Positions 12,348 to 23,944 are shown, counted from the first letter of the stretch. The stretch is 64,000 nucleotides of DNA from Clonostachys chloroleuca (GCA_037952775.1 JBANAY010000003.1:22630001-22694000); one strand, 5' to 3'. Notes: a model not told the origin generated them from the letters alone. Translations and numbers: made by a program.

Positions 12348-15300
12348 TTACACAAATTTGCTGACGGTTTGTCTGAACTTCCTGGCTAAACCCCAAACAC
12401 TCAATTCAGTCAACGCATCGAGAGCCCCCTGCTTTGCTTCGTCAAAACCACGCCTATCACAGATATTCGCTATGGCACCAAGAGAAGCTGGGCCCCCGTA
12501 ATCGATCCACTGATTAATCTGCCTCATCGCGTTTGCATCTCTCATCCATGGAATCTCGTCTAATGCTACACGAGGCAGTGCCAAATTCTCATCAAGTTCA
12601 TCTTCGGTGAAGGTTGCAAATTTGATGTACGCAAGGAGGTAGGCATAGCCCATGAATACACTAAGAGTCTCGCACGGGGTATTGATAGTGCAGTCGCGAG
12701 CAATGGCGATGATGACAGCGGCGTGGAAGGCAAGACGACGAGCATTGGTGGCGTTTGATCGGAAAATGTGACGGAGACGGTCCTTGGCAGCTTCTGCTGG
12801 TCTAGCGGATGGGTGGTTTGCTTCTAAGCCCGAGTTACGAAATATGCTGATGATGAGGTCCATGGTTTCATCGCCGGAGCTAATGAGATGAGATCTATGG
12901 GTGGTGAGAGTCAAGACACTTGATGACTGTTAGTAGAGTGACACTAAAGTAGGAATGGATAAACAAACTTCATGTTGACGACGTCAGCCGTACACATCGG
13001 TTTACCCAGCGAGGCGTCTAACGCTTCAAGGCCATTGATAAGTGTTTGCCGCGTCTGGAGATGAGCTTCCGTCATGGCTTGAATCCCCAAAATACCAGGT
13101 GCAGAAGCATCTTGGACCTCCTTCAAGTCATATAGAATACTTCCAATTGCCACGGCACACAACCTCATCGCCCAAGCAGGCGCATCAGGGGGCACCTTTC
13201 CCTGGCTAATAATTTCACGAAGTGTGGGGTAGAATAACAGACCGGCGGGAGGGCTTGAGGTAAATGGGACAAGTGCTGCCCATGCTCGAGCCGAATGAGC
13301 CTCCCAGATGCTCTCGCTACAAGGTAAACGTGGCGGAAGCTCTGCGATCCGAAACGCGGGCTTCTTAGATGTCATGGTAGAGAGCGTGCAGTCGAACTCG
13401 AAAACCGACCAAGCCATTCGCTTCGCCGTCTCTTTGTCCCTCCAAGCTCGCCACGCCTCGTCCAGTTCGACGTTGCTCATAGCCTTGAGCTTCCGGAAGT
13501 CGAGACCTAGAGAGTCAGGGGTTGAATTGATGCTGCTCTCTGATGACAGGAGACCCAATCCTCGCAAGCTTGTCACGAGGAGGCCTCGGGAAGCATCGGC
13601 AATCTCATAAAGACGCCTGTTTCCTGTACCGAGAGCATAAATCTGGTGCAAGCACGAGGCGGTAATATAAGCCGTATTCCGAAACGCGGAACTGTCTTGC
13701 TGGCCCTATAGATGAAGCATCGAGTTAGTTCCACTTGACCTTTAAAGTCAGAGAAATGACGGATATGAGTTCTTACCATCCAAAAGAGTGCTCGCTGAGT
13801 TATCTCGGCGAACAAAGTCGAAACTTCATTTGAGCCTTCAGCGGTGGAGTAAGTGGCCCCGAGGCACGCCATAGCAGCCAACAACGGTGTTGGGCACTTT
13901 TCAATCCTCCAGGTTGGTATGTGAATCACCGGAAACATGTTATGAAACTCAGCGAAATAGACCCTCGTAAATTCGCTGAGAAAGGCTACCGCCGGCATAG
14001 CCTCAAGAGCCGGAGTGTCGTTGAGTGATGGGATTTGAGGTGCGGAGAGGACTTTAATCAGATCGCCGAGAATGTTCTTCTGGATCGTTGGGCGGGAGGC
14101 GACGGTCTGCTCAAGAATTTGTTTCAGTGGAGGTAATTTTATCCTTCGAAAGCCCTGATTCGAAGTGTAGTCGAAGGGCCATGCTTCGTTCCCTCCTTGG
14201 TCAAGGACGCCAGGCCAATGCTCCTTGTTCTCCCAATCTTTTTGCTGCGTGTGGCGCCTGATTTCAGGCTGGCTTCTGTCACCAAGAGCTGGTCCATTAT
14301 TGCTTGGCTCGCCTTCATAGTTTCTCGGGGATGTGTCGTCTGCTAACATGGGCTGACCACAGACAGAAGGCAGCCCAGTTGTTGGATCTTCAGGCACTTG
14401 TCCTACTGACATTCCAGGGCTCGGACCCTCTGCCTCGGTCTCACCACCGAGCAGAGTATTCCACCCGTAGAGATCAAGCTGGAACGGATCAAGAGGAAAG
14501 TCGAATAGACATGGATCTACAACTGATTTGTCTTGATCCGTGTGGCTGTCCGTCTCAGGATGATCGCCCACCAACTGGCCGAGAGCACCCTGACCATCTG
14601 TCGTTGGCTCTCTCGGCCCTTGGAGTGTGTTTGCTACCCTATAAAGGGGAGGCAGGATCCCTTCTCGTGGTATGACTGGAGACCTAGAGAAGAAGAACTC
14701 TCTGCTACCAGTCTCACAACCTGACGTCGTATCGGTCGTAATAGTGACGTTTGAAGGGAAATCAGTTAAGGAGTTACACTCCACCTGCTGTCCTGATACT
14801 TGATCACTATCCTCAATGCTCGTCCCACCGATTTCGGGTATGTTGATAGAACATTCATTCAAGACATTGGCAGCATCAACCAAGTCATTTAGGTTCCCGT
14901 GTCGAGCCTCGTCTATGCGGCGGGTTTCTCGAGTCTCATTTATCGTGCCCACGACTGCCGTCTTTGTTGCAGATGGGATGGCTGCCCCTGCACCATAGAT
15001 GCATTGCTCGGGATGATTTCGGCAGCCGGTGCAGGGCAACTCGCGAGAGCATCTTATCTTATATCGGATGCATCTGCGACAAGACTTTCTACGACCGGCA
15101 ACACGGGTGGCTCGATCTGGGTCGTGGACACTTCGTTTATGCCTTTGGTAGACGTCTTTTCGCGAGAAAGATTTGTCGCATATCTGGCAATGGAATGTCT
15201 TCGTAGCAGTGCTTGTATCTCGATTAGTGAGATTGATCGTGACATGTCAATTAAAAGGATTGGCTTACGTAGAGTGTCGTTTCAAATGGCGTTGTAGATG

Positions 15301-15464
15301 CGCAGATCGAGAGAGAGTAATTCCACAGATTTCGCATTCGCAAGATCTTTTATGACTCCCAGCGGAAGGCTGTTAAAATGTCAACTTCCCTGAGGCCAGT
15401 TCCAATAACCGAATTGATGTCAACGTACTGACGAAGCTTCTGAACGCGGCGAGGAGTCCATCAT
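12348..15464 (-). CDS. transcription factor with two C2H2 fingers, a Zn2Cys6 cluster and a fungal-specific TF domain, 5 exons, 959 aa
   Basis: Exons (minus) are 15464-15429, 15369-15269, 15211-13777, 13705-12969 and 12918-12348. Finger 1 uses Cys24/Cys27/His40/His44 and finger 2 Cys54/Cys57/His70/His75. They are followed at once by a perfect Zn2Cys6 cluster (Cys90, 93, 100, 106, 109, 116; spacing CX2CX6CX5CX2CX6C). The C-terminal half (about 300 on) holds the fungal-specific factor domain, with a recognisable helix set including FYFAEFHNMFPVIHIPTW-like residues and LLAAMACLGA. The region between is Ser/Pro/acid-rich and probably disordered. C2H2 plus Zn2Cys6 proteins are a recognised minority class in filamentous fungi. 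The start was chosen at the double ATG; the first two exons are needed for finger 1. It lies between the SDR/Dabb pair and the aldehyde dehydrogenase and is a likely local regulator. Confidence 0.92.
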
Positions 15465-16145
15465 GGCAAAGCTACCATCTCAGTGATTGATGGTTGGGAT
15501 CGGAGTACGAGAGGAAGAGGCTGCTGATCCCACCGGAGTTGCGCATGAGAAACAATGAGTCCCCCACTCAGGTGCTTTTGAGCGGATAGTCTGCATGTCA
15601 TAAACTTAGGCTTGACTCGTGTCACTTCCAAGCACAATTGAAGAGGGAAACGATTTCCAGACCACTACCAACGCAACACTCACCGGTCTCGCAGGTGGAC
15701 CAGTTTTCCCCTCAAGTGTGGAGCAGAATGAGTGGACTACAAGCCTCATTCCCAGCTATAACGCGGGGAATCTGGGGAATCATTCGTCTCAGTGCGATCA
15801 GAGGCCACGGGTGATAAGATTTTACGCGTCACAAGATGTTGAAAGACGGAGTATGAGGCGGGGTTGTTATTTCCATCAATGCCTAATATCCGTGCTCTCG
15901 AATCAGCCAGACGAGGTGGATCCATCGCCAATGTTGTGGATCGTGAGCAGGGTCATCGGAGTTTTTGGTGGGATGTGGTATCCGGGGTAATGAAACTAAG
16001 CTTGATGTGTAGAGTCCGGACACTTATCACTTCACTGACAAGGTTCTTGAGGCATGGACGCAATGCTAGTGTTAATTTGACGCAAATAGTTGCTACGTGG
16101 CAAGAACTAATCTACTAGGCAGGTTCTATTATCCAAATCCTAGTC
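15465..16145. other. promoter region of the transcription factor
   Basis: Upstream side of the regulator and 3' side of the aldehyde dehydrogenase. No gene supported. Confidence 0.45.
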
Positions 16146-17969
16146 TTAGTACTGTCCTTCCAGGGTCAGTGTGCCGGTCTTGGTGATGAGGTACTCGTTG
16201 ATGGCAACATCTTTCCCAGACTCCTTGCCAAAGCCGGAGTCCTTGATACCGCCGAATGGTGATTCAGCAGCGGAAGCGTTTCCTAGATAACTCAAGTCAG
16301 CATTCAGTTCGACAAACAAACAGTGTCATTTGTCTGAACGTACCAGTGTTCATTCCAATCATGCCAGCCTCAAGGTTTTCGAGTAACCTCCACGTCCTGT
16401 CAATATTCTTAGTAAAGAAGTATGATGCCAGTCCCATAGATGTGTTATTGGCATTGAGGACTGCCTCCTCTTCGGTGTCAAACGGCAGTAGAGCCAGCAA
16501 CGGTCCGAATGTTCCTCGTTGGCCACTTTCATCTTCGGGGTCACCTCGTTGATGACTGTTGGCTCAAAATAGTAGCCTCCATCTTTATCAATGCGTTTTC
16601 CACCCGTGAGCACCTTGGCGCCTAGTTCTGTAGCGTCCTTGATTTGGCTAGCGACCTTATCCAGGCCGGCTGGAACGGTAAGAGGTCCCATTGTTGTCTC
16701 TTTGTCGATACCATGGCCGACTCGCAATCGACCGACATGCTCGGCAACCAGGTTGGAGAACTTCCCGTACACTCCTCGTTGGACGTAGATTCGGTTGGCT
16801 GTGATGCAAGCTTGGCCAGCATGTCTAAACTTGAGCGGCATAAGAGCTAAAGGTGAATGTTAGTCAAGGTTCATCATTTTGAAATCAATGTTCATACCTT
16901 CTACAGCCTGGTCCAAATTGGCATCATCGAAGATGAGGAATGGGCAATTACCGCCAAGCTCGAGGGTGAGCTTCTTCAACGTATCGGCGCAATGGGCAGC
17001 AAGTAGCTTTCCGACACGGGTCTACTCTCGTCAGCCTAGAATAAAGCGATGAATAGGGCATATAAAACATACCGAGCCGGTGAATGAAACCTTCTTGACC
17101 AGTGGATGTTTGCAAAGGGCTTCGCTCAGAGATGGGGTATTGGCAAGAGTAGTGGGTAACACGCTCAATACACCTTTTTCAAACCCAGCTTGCTCTGCCA
17201 GATGCGCCAGACTCAGTGCAGACAAGGGAGTCTCCGGTGAAGGCTTGACAATCATTGTACACCCGGCCGCCAGCGCGGTAGCAGCTTTTCGCAGGATCAT
17301 GCTATGCTTGTCAGCCGCCATGATAACTTTGTTCTCATTTCGGATTACCTACGCAATAGGAAAATTCCACGGAACCAGAGCAGCCGTCACACCAACGGGC
17401 TGCTTGATGGTTACTACACGACGGCCTGGAATAGAGGGCGTAAAGGTCGTCCCTTGAATCCTCTCCGCCTCGCCGGCGAACCATCTCGTAAACGATGCCG
17501 CGTACTCGACTTCTCCAAGAGCCTCAGCAAGCGGCTTTCCAGTCTCATAGACGAGGATTCTGGCGAGGTCTTCTCTATGTTTTCGAATCAAGGCGTCCCA
17601 CTTGGCAAGCTTATCGGCACGCTGTCGGGGATTGACCGTTCGGTACTTCAGGAAGGCATCGTAAGCGGTTAGAACGGCGTTTTCGACATCTTCGGTGGCC
17701 GCATCTGTACAAGTGGCCCAAGGCTTTCCGGTACCAGGATCTGGGGATTGTTAGACTATACAGTACTGAAGATTCTGGGACTGGAGCACATACCAATGAT
17801 CTCGAATCGTTTGCCCGATTTTGCTTCTACCCACTCTCCGTTGATGTAGGCTTGGTCTTTGAAAATGCTTGGGTCTTCCAAACCGAGCTGGAAATTTTAA
17901 ATATTAGAAAGCAAATGCATAATTGGGAAGGTAAGATCTTACAATGCTGGGTGCCTTTCCCGCCGCCAT
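16146..17969 (-). CDS. NAD(P) aldehyde dehydrogenase, succinate-semialdehyde type, 7 exons, apparent frameshift
   Basis: Exons (minus) are 17969-17943, 17887-17794, 17740-17353, 17301-17073, 17021-16898, 16846-16344 and 16282-16146; introns are 51-61 nt. The ALDH fold is clear: PWNFPIAM across a splice junction, [22 protein letters not shown], the general-base Glu in LELGGN, the catalytic Cys in HAGQACI, and [13 protein letters not shown] near the end. These match the SSADH subgroup. The reading frame breaks at about 16512: the conserved E-E-x-FGP motif lacks one base, in an A run. With that base the length would be 500 aa, exactly normal. Either it is an assembly error or a very young pseudogene. 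Likely role: oxidation of a semialdehyde or aldehyde, perhaps one produced by the nearby SDR. Confidence 0.88.
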
Positions 17970-18619
17970 TTTGCTGTCTTCTATTATCGTGATATAAACA
18001 AACTCGAAGATTGTCGGAGTAAGAAATTTAGACTGTGTGATTGAAGAAACTGCTAGCATAAAATGCACCTCCCATCTTTTTGTAAAGAATGATTTTAACC
18101 AGTGTAAATGACGGCATCAACACCCACCACTTGTTCCGTTCCGATGTAGGAGGGAGCATCTGCCCCGCGACAAGTCCGATCCCACCACCACATTAACACT
18201 GTTGCTCCGCGCAAAACCGCGCGGGGAATGCTTGCCATACCTACTGAGGGTAGCCATAATTAGTCCAAATCTGACATTGGGCATGCTTAGGTTTCTGGAT
18301 CCGTTGATTTAGATGTTTGGGATTGGAGGATATCTAGATTGCATGTGATGCTACAATGAAAACTAGTCTAAATGAACAGCAATGCCGGAAGGACTTATTA
18401 CATCCACCTTGAGATACATTCATTTATTCAATCTAAAGTATAAGGTGTCTTAATTAACTCTTGTTCTTTGTCAACTCCCGCTATCGCGCCACAAACGTGG
18501 CTCTGAAGGTCTCAATTCTAAAACCACAATGTATGGGGAACCTATTCGCAAGTAATTGTTGCCTAGTACTTGAATGAGTCTCAATATTTTAGAAGAATGT
18601 ATTCAAGTACTACTTTCTA
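17970..18619. other. intergenic between aldehyde dehydrogenase and isopropylmalate dehydrogenase
   Basis: Promoter of the aldehyde dehydrogenase and 3' region of the next gene. No further gene seen. Confidence 0.5.
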
Positions 18620-19735
18620 CTATAGAAGCTTCTTCAGATTCTCCCTAATTGCACTGCCCAACTCCTTTGTAGAGCTCGAACCGCCCATGTCCTTTGTCCT
18701 CAGACCACTTTCCAAAGTCAAGTTGACGGCATCCTCGATAGCTTTGGCCTCCTCAAACAATCCAAAACTATAGCGCAACATCAATGCCGCACTAAGAATA
18801 GCCCCAATGGGGTTGGCAATGCCCTGGCCAGCAATATCAGGTGCCGAACCATGCACGGGCTCGAAGAAACCCTTGACAGGCTTTAAGCCGGGTGTCCAGG
18901 CTGGAGCGGGGAGGTCTGCCAAGCAGCCTGATGGTAGAACACCAAGTGTACCGGGGATGACGGCAGCCAAGTCGGACAGAATGTCTCCAAATGTGTTATC
19001 GGCAACAATGACACCGTTAAACATGGATGGCTTGGTCATCATCAGAGTGGTTGCGCTATCGGCCAATTGGTGGACCAATTCCACCTCAGGGAACTCCTTT
19101 GTGATGGTCTCTTCGACAATGCGGCGCCAGATGCGAGACGAAGCAAGGACATTGGCCTTGTCACAGCTGATGACCTTCTTCACAGGAACTGCAGGCGAGA
19201 GTGCCAAAGTAGCAGCCATGCGAGCGATACGCTCGATTTCGCTTCTCTTGTAGCTCCATAGATCAGACGCGTAGTCTGGTTCCTCAACCTTGGGACCATA
19301 GAATGCACCACCGCAGTTCTCTCGAAGCACTATATACTTGGTACCGCGGACAAGCTCTTCTCTCAAAGGAGATTTGCCTTGAGGAAAGTATTCGGTTGGG
19401 CGGATATTGGCGTACACATCCGTCACCTCTCGGAGACGCAGAGTAGCTCCCTCGGGTCCTTCAAAGCCGCGTCGCTTGCCATCCCACTTGGGGCCGCCCA
19501 CGGCACCCATGAGGATGGCATCGCAACTCTTACCCTGCTCCAGGGTCTCGTCGGTAACAGAGACACCGTTCTCATCGATGGAGCAGCCTCCGAACGCCCT
19601 AGGGACGAACTTGAAAGTAGCTCGAGCATTCGGGGAGGCAGAGAGCTCGTCTAGGACAGCAGCGGCTTCTGCCGTGACCTCAGGGCCGATACCATCACCG
19701 CCCAGAAGGAGGATAGAGTATTCCGGCTTAGACAT
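18620..19735 (-). CDS. leu2: 3-isopropylmalate dehydrogenase, single exon, 371 aa
   Basis: Intronless. The product oxidises and decarboxylates (2R,3S)-3-isopropylmalate to 2-oxoisocaproate with NAD, the third step of leucine synthesis. Motifs run the full length: LLGGDGIGPEV at residues 10-20, YANIRPTEYFP, LRENCGGAFYGPK, YKRSEIERIARMAA, SCDKANVLASSRIWR with the metal/substrate Lys, VADNTFGDILSDLAA with the metal-binding Asp residues, and FEPVHGSAPDIAGQGIANP for NAD. Length matches fungal LEU2 proteins (360-375 aa). It ends KKLL. Filamentous fungi often have two leu2 paralogues, and paralogues also sit in specialised metabolite clusters, so whether this is the housekeeping copy is unresolved. 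It shares a 611-bp promoter with the divergent transporter. Confidence 0.93.
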   Translation of the reverse strand: MSKPEYSILLLGGDGIGPEVTAEAAAVLDELSASPNARATFKFVPRAFGGCSIDENGVSVTDETLEQGKSCDAILMGAVGGPKWDGKRRGFEGPEGATLRLREVTDVYANIRPTEYFPQGKSPLREELVRGTKYIVLRENCGGAFYGPKVEEPDYASDLWSYKRSEIERIARMAATLALSPAVPVKKVISCDKANVLASSRIWRRIVEETITKEFPEVELVHQLADSATTLMMTKPSMFNGVIVADNTFGDILSDLAAVIPGTLGVLPSGCLADLPAPAWTPGLKPVKGFFEPVHGSAPDIAGQGIANPIGAILSAALMLRYSFGLFEEAKAIEDAVNLTLESGLRTKDMGGSSSTKELGSAIRENLKKLL

Positions 19736-20346
19736 TGTGTATATGATTTCGAGATCGTGAAGGGATAGAAGGCTCGTCTCGTTGTCGGAATCGTGGAAGA
19801 GTTTTGTGATTCAGCGAGTGAGGTCGGTGACTACTAAAATCAAACAATGATCTTTCGAACGGCGATCTCTTAATTATCAATATTTATCCTCGGATACAGT
19901 CTTCAACATAAATATTCTAATGGTTCTCCGATTTCGCAACAAACACCGAATGTCAACAGTGCCCGGAGGATCACGCGGTGGGGAACATAGCCAACATTTG
20001 AAGTATCGAAGTATCGGACTTCGAAGTGGTGAAAGTGGAACACTCCCACACCACCCTCCGACCACGAGGGGACCGCTACTTTGGCTACTCTAGGGCGGAC
20101 CACATGACTCACGAGGAGTGTCGGGGTCCCCATGGGGTAGAACAGTGTTTGTGGTGTGATTTTCGCAGTCGTGTGCAGCCTTGCCCCTGGTTTAGCGTTG
20201 TGCCGGGTGATTGGGATGTTTACTGTTACCACTTCCTCCTCCCTGACCCTTGGATTTGATTATTTAAGATCTCGTTCGTGTCCATTCCTTCTCTTTTGAG
20301 CCAACTTTCCTTCATCATCGTTACCGATAACACGATTACTGCCATC
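19736..20346. promoter_or_regulatory. bidirectional promoter of leu2 and a Dal5-type transporter
   Basis: A 611-bp divergent intergenic region. It contains repeated GAAGTATC units and a perfect palindrome ACTTCGAAGT at 20018-20027, near its middle. A short direct repeat plus palindrome at the midpoint of a divergent promoter could be a shared regulator site; no known consensus was matched. Confidence 0.45.
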
Positions 20347-22294
20347 ATGGGTAACGTTACCGACGAAAGCAAACCATCCCACAACCATGTTGACAAACTC
20401 AGCGTTGCCAACCCAGAGGAAGGAACTGTATGTCAAGTCTCCTAAGAGTGTACTTCGTGAATACTTACGAACGCTAATTAGCTTCCCGTTTACGATGACC
20501 CTGAGACGAAGCGCATCCTTCGCAAGGTCGATTATCGGCTGATTCCGATGTTGACACTTCTCTATGTTGTTGGGTTTCTCGACCGCGGCAACATTGGGAA
20601 TGCAAAGGTTGCGGGCATGAATGTGGATCTAGGTTTGATAACAAACCCCCTTTCTCGATGATCGTTTAGCAAGTTACTAACCAGTGGCGTGAACAGGTCT
20701 GACCAGTTCCCAATACAACATTGCACTCACCGTGTTCTTCTTCCCGTATGCCTTCTTCGAAGTTCCGAGCAACATTGTCCTCAAACTCCTTCGACCTTCT
20801 ATATGGATCTGTATCATGATGAGCTCATGGGGTCTGGTATGCATTCACTGGAACTGCTGTTTGCCTTTTTTTGAATAATTCTCTGACTCAGAATGCAGGT
20901 CATGACCATGCAGGGCCTAGTCAAAGGCTACAACGACCTCGTCATTACCCGATTTTTGTAAGCATGATCTCGAGTGAAACTCAATAGAGGATGAGTTCGC
21001 TAACTTACGCAGCCTCGGTCTGACTGAAGCGGGCTTTTTCCCGGCCGCAAACTATCTCCTCACTACCTGGTGCGTATGACTCCTAATCTCTCCTCTGGTC
21101 TTCCACTAACGAGACATCAGGTACTGCCGGTTCGAAGTGCAAACCCGGATTGCTGTCTTTTACTCCGCAGCCTCGCTAGCCGGCGCCTTCTCAGGTCTCT
21201 TAGCCTTCGCGATCGAAAAGATGGATGGTGTTGGTGGCCTCGCCGGATGGCGCTGGATTTTCATCCTCGAAGGAATACTCACCGTCGTCATTGCCGTCAC
21301 ATTGCCTTGGACCCTTCCCGACAGCCCAGAAACGGCCAGCTTCCTGACTAGAGAAGAGAAGGATGTCATCCATCGACGTCTGGAGCAGGATTCGGGAACC
21401 TCCGCCGGCACAGTGCAGACGAACGAAAAATTCCAGTGGAAGTTCCTCTGGGCTGCTTTGAGCGAATGGAGGCTGTACTTTGGCATGATTGCTTACTGGG
21501 GCAATTCGTAAGTTGACTTGATTTGATGCCAAGTTGCGAAAGCATACTGATCTTCTCGCAGTGTGTGCCTCTACTCGTTTACGTACAGCGCTCCCAGTAT
21601 CATCCTCGATTTGGGATACAGTGCCGCGAACGCCCAGTTGCTCAGTACGTCCCCAATCCATAATGCTCTTTCGGAGCCCGGCTAATTGTTATGTAGCTAT
21701 CCCCATCTATCTCGTTGGTGTCATCAGTACCTTGGTGTTCGCCCGGCTAGCAGACAAAAAGAAATATCGCTGGCCTTGCATTGTAACTCCATTCGGAATC
21801 GCGTTCTGTGGCTTCATCGCTCTGCTGAGCATTCCTCACCCACGGTTCCCTGGATTAACCTATGCATTCCTATTCACAATCCCAGCAGGTGTTTATCCTC
21901 CTCTTGTCGGGATCCTCGCCTGGAGCGGAAACAACCTCTCACCAACATGGAAGCGTGCGGTCGGAATGGCGCTGCTCATCTCCCTCGGCAACCTTGGAGG
22001 TGCCATCGGCAGCAACATCTTCATTGAGCAACAAAAGCCCCGTTACCCACTCGGATACGGCTTCTGTCTTGGTATCTGTGGCGCAGCTATTGTATGTGTC
22101 ACTGTTCTTAAGTACTCCTGGAAGAGAGAGAACAAGAAGCGCGATGCAATGGATGAGGCAGATATCCATTCTCGATACTCGACCCAGGAACTCTTGGAAT
22201 TGGGTGACAAGTCCCCCCTCTATCGGTATGAAACCATCGAACTTGCACCCAAAGCTAATCAAATGCTAATTCATGTGCCAGATACGTGATTTAA
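20347..22294 (+). CDS. MFS transporter, Dal5/anion:cation symporter type, 9 exons, 499 aa
   Basis: Exons are 20347-20427, 20482-20632, 20697-20836, 20899-20957, 21013-21069, 21121-21507, 21562-21644, 21697-22225 and 22282-22294; all are GT-AG and sum to 500 codons. The family pattern is clear: RKVDYRLIPMLTLLYVVGFLDRGNIGNA near the start (shortened here: VGFLDRGNIGNAK), FFFPYAFFEVPSN, the helix-4/5 signature ITRFFLGLTEAGFFPA formed across a splice junction, GWRWIFILEG, and a C-terminal SPLYRYVI that needs the last 13-nt exon. Members move carboxylate-type substrates such as allantoate, nicotinate or other organic anions across the plasma membrane with protons. The substrate is not predictable. 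It is divergent from leu2. Confidence 0.92.
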
Positions 22295-22760
22295 AGCTCC
22301 CCAACTGCTTTCAGACAGACGATGATCATTGCAGATCCAGTAGCCCTGTTCATACGGGTGTCATGAAGCTCTGAAGGAAGCTGGTGCCTGATTTATCAAG
22401 ATTCAGGTCAGAGAGTGGATTAATATTATACAGGAGAATCTTAAAATATGAAATACACAACATTCTTTCTTCTAATTCTCACTTATCGTCGAAAATCTTT
22501 CCAAGGCCTTTGACATTAATACGGTGTATCACCCATTCGATCGTCACAGAGATCGTTTCTGAAATTTGAGACTACAAGCTGTTGATCTCCTGTTTGCCCC
22601 TTAGTTTTAGGCATGCTAATGCATGCAAGGCTGTTTTAACGGAGGATGCAGGTCTCTCCATATCAGCCCCGAAAACAGACAAGATAGCGAAAACAACATG
22701 TCCTTGTCCCTAGCTGTCAATTTACTTCAACTCTATTATATATAATATATATAGGTACTA

Positions 22761-22957
22761 CAAAATAGAGCTGAAGGTTGGGTACGGACTGGTCGAAAAT
22801 GTCAAGAATGAAAAGTGTGTATCAAGTCACGTGTGGCCTGATCTATGTTGGGATATACCCCTTGCATACGGCAAAAACCCACAATATATATATATATACA
22901 CAGGTTTTTGTGGAAAAAAGTAAACAAAAATAGATTTGAAGATTGAGTACGGACCGG
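22761..22957. repeat. diverged direct duplication (22761-22792 and 22925-22957)
   Basis: A roughly 32-base unit centred on GTACGGAC occurs twice, 164 bases apart. Over the last 27 bases there are five differences, four of them transitions. This is compatible with transition-biased decay such as repeat-induced point mutation, but the sample is tiny. Confidence 0.5.
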
Positions 22958-23292
22958 AAATTTGGTTAAAAGCCAATCTTGTGACAAGGATTATGATAGG
23001 CCCAAATGCGCAAGTGAGGAATTTTGCATATCTCAACACAACTTGGGAGAAATCTTCATAACTCTTGATACAAAAGACCCAGAATTGTATAAGAACCCTG
23101 TCTGGATATATTTTTTCAGCAAGAAGCCTGAATTAGGCCTAAATACCAAGCTTTTTTACGATAGGTAGATTATGGTAGATGGAGCTACTAGTAGTAGTCC
23201 CGCGACGAAGTGGTCTAACACACCAGCTTACAGCCATAGCATTATCATCGAAGTAAATAAGATCTGGCTTACCTGCTTGAGAGTCAGCCCAC

Positions 23293-23383
23293 GGCTGCAG
23301 CTGTTGATCGCAATCATGATGGCCCGGGTGGATGGGATCAGACCCACCTGCTCGAGGCCGCTCGAGGCTGCAGCTGTTGATCG
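23293..23383. repeat. 18-bp exact direct repeat
   Basis: GGCTGCAGCTGTTGATCG occurs at 23293-23310 and again at 23366-23383. The second copy is preceded by two tandem CTCGAGGC-like units (23351-23368). Similar AAATAAGATC segments flank the pair. Probably a scar of a larger repeat. Confidence 0.6.
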
Positions 23384-23902
23384 TATTATGGCAAATAAGA
23401 TCCAAGGAAAATCAGCAGATTTTTACTGCCTTGGGCAAGGACTTCAAGGTCCGGCTTTGGAAGGAAGGCACACCATGGAAGGAAGGTACAGTAATTTCAG
23501 CTCCAACAACGGCTTTTCCCTTCCAAGAGCCAGGAATTCCTTCTCAATAGAATAACAAAGCAGTAAGAGTACCTCCTTACCTAGGGTATTAGCTTTCAGC
23601 CCCCGTATATTATATCTTTTGATTTAAAAGCATATTACAAGGGATAGAATAAATGTCCTTTCAACATCTGTACGACTTGGTATAGCTGGGCATGGCCCCT
23701 ATTCTGTTTGTATACTGTACATTCATTCATTCGGCTAGCCAACTTGCTGCCCAGACACAGGGCCCCCCGAGGTAGGAACATATCGGTGAGCGGATTCGCA
23801 ACGCCAAGGCTTGCCCAAAGCATAATGGCGAGACCTAGGACAAGTAGAATGTTATTTTCCGGCTGGCCACGAATCAGAATGACACCTGTTGAAACAGAGG
23901 AT

Positions 23903-23944
23903 TAACTGCTACAGCAGTTAACCCTCCGAGCCTTGCGGAGGGTT
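23903..23944. repeat. two adjacent perfect hairpins, the second terminator-like
   Basis: Hairpin 1 is a 7-bp stem TAACTGC/GCAGTTA with a 4-base loop (23903-23920). It abuts hairpin 2, a GC-rich 9-bp stem AACCCTCCG/CGGAGGGTT with a 7-base loop (23920-23944), followed by GTTTTC. In a bacterium this would be read as an intrinsic terminator. In a fungal chromosome its role is unknown. Confidence 0.6.
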
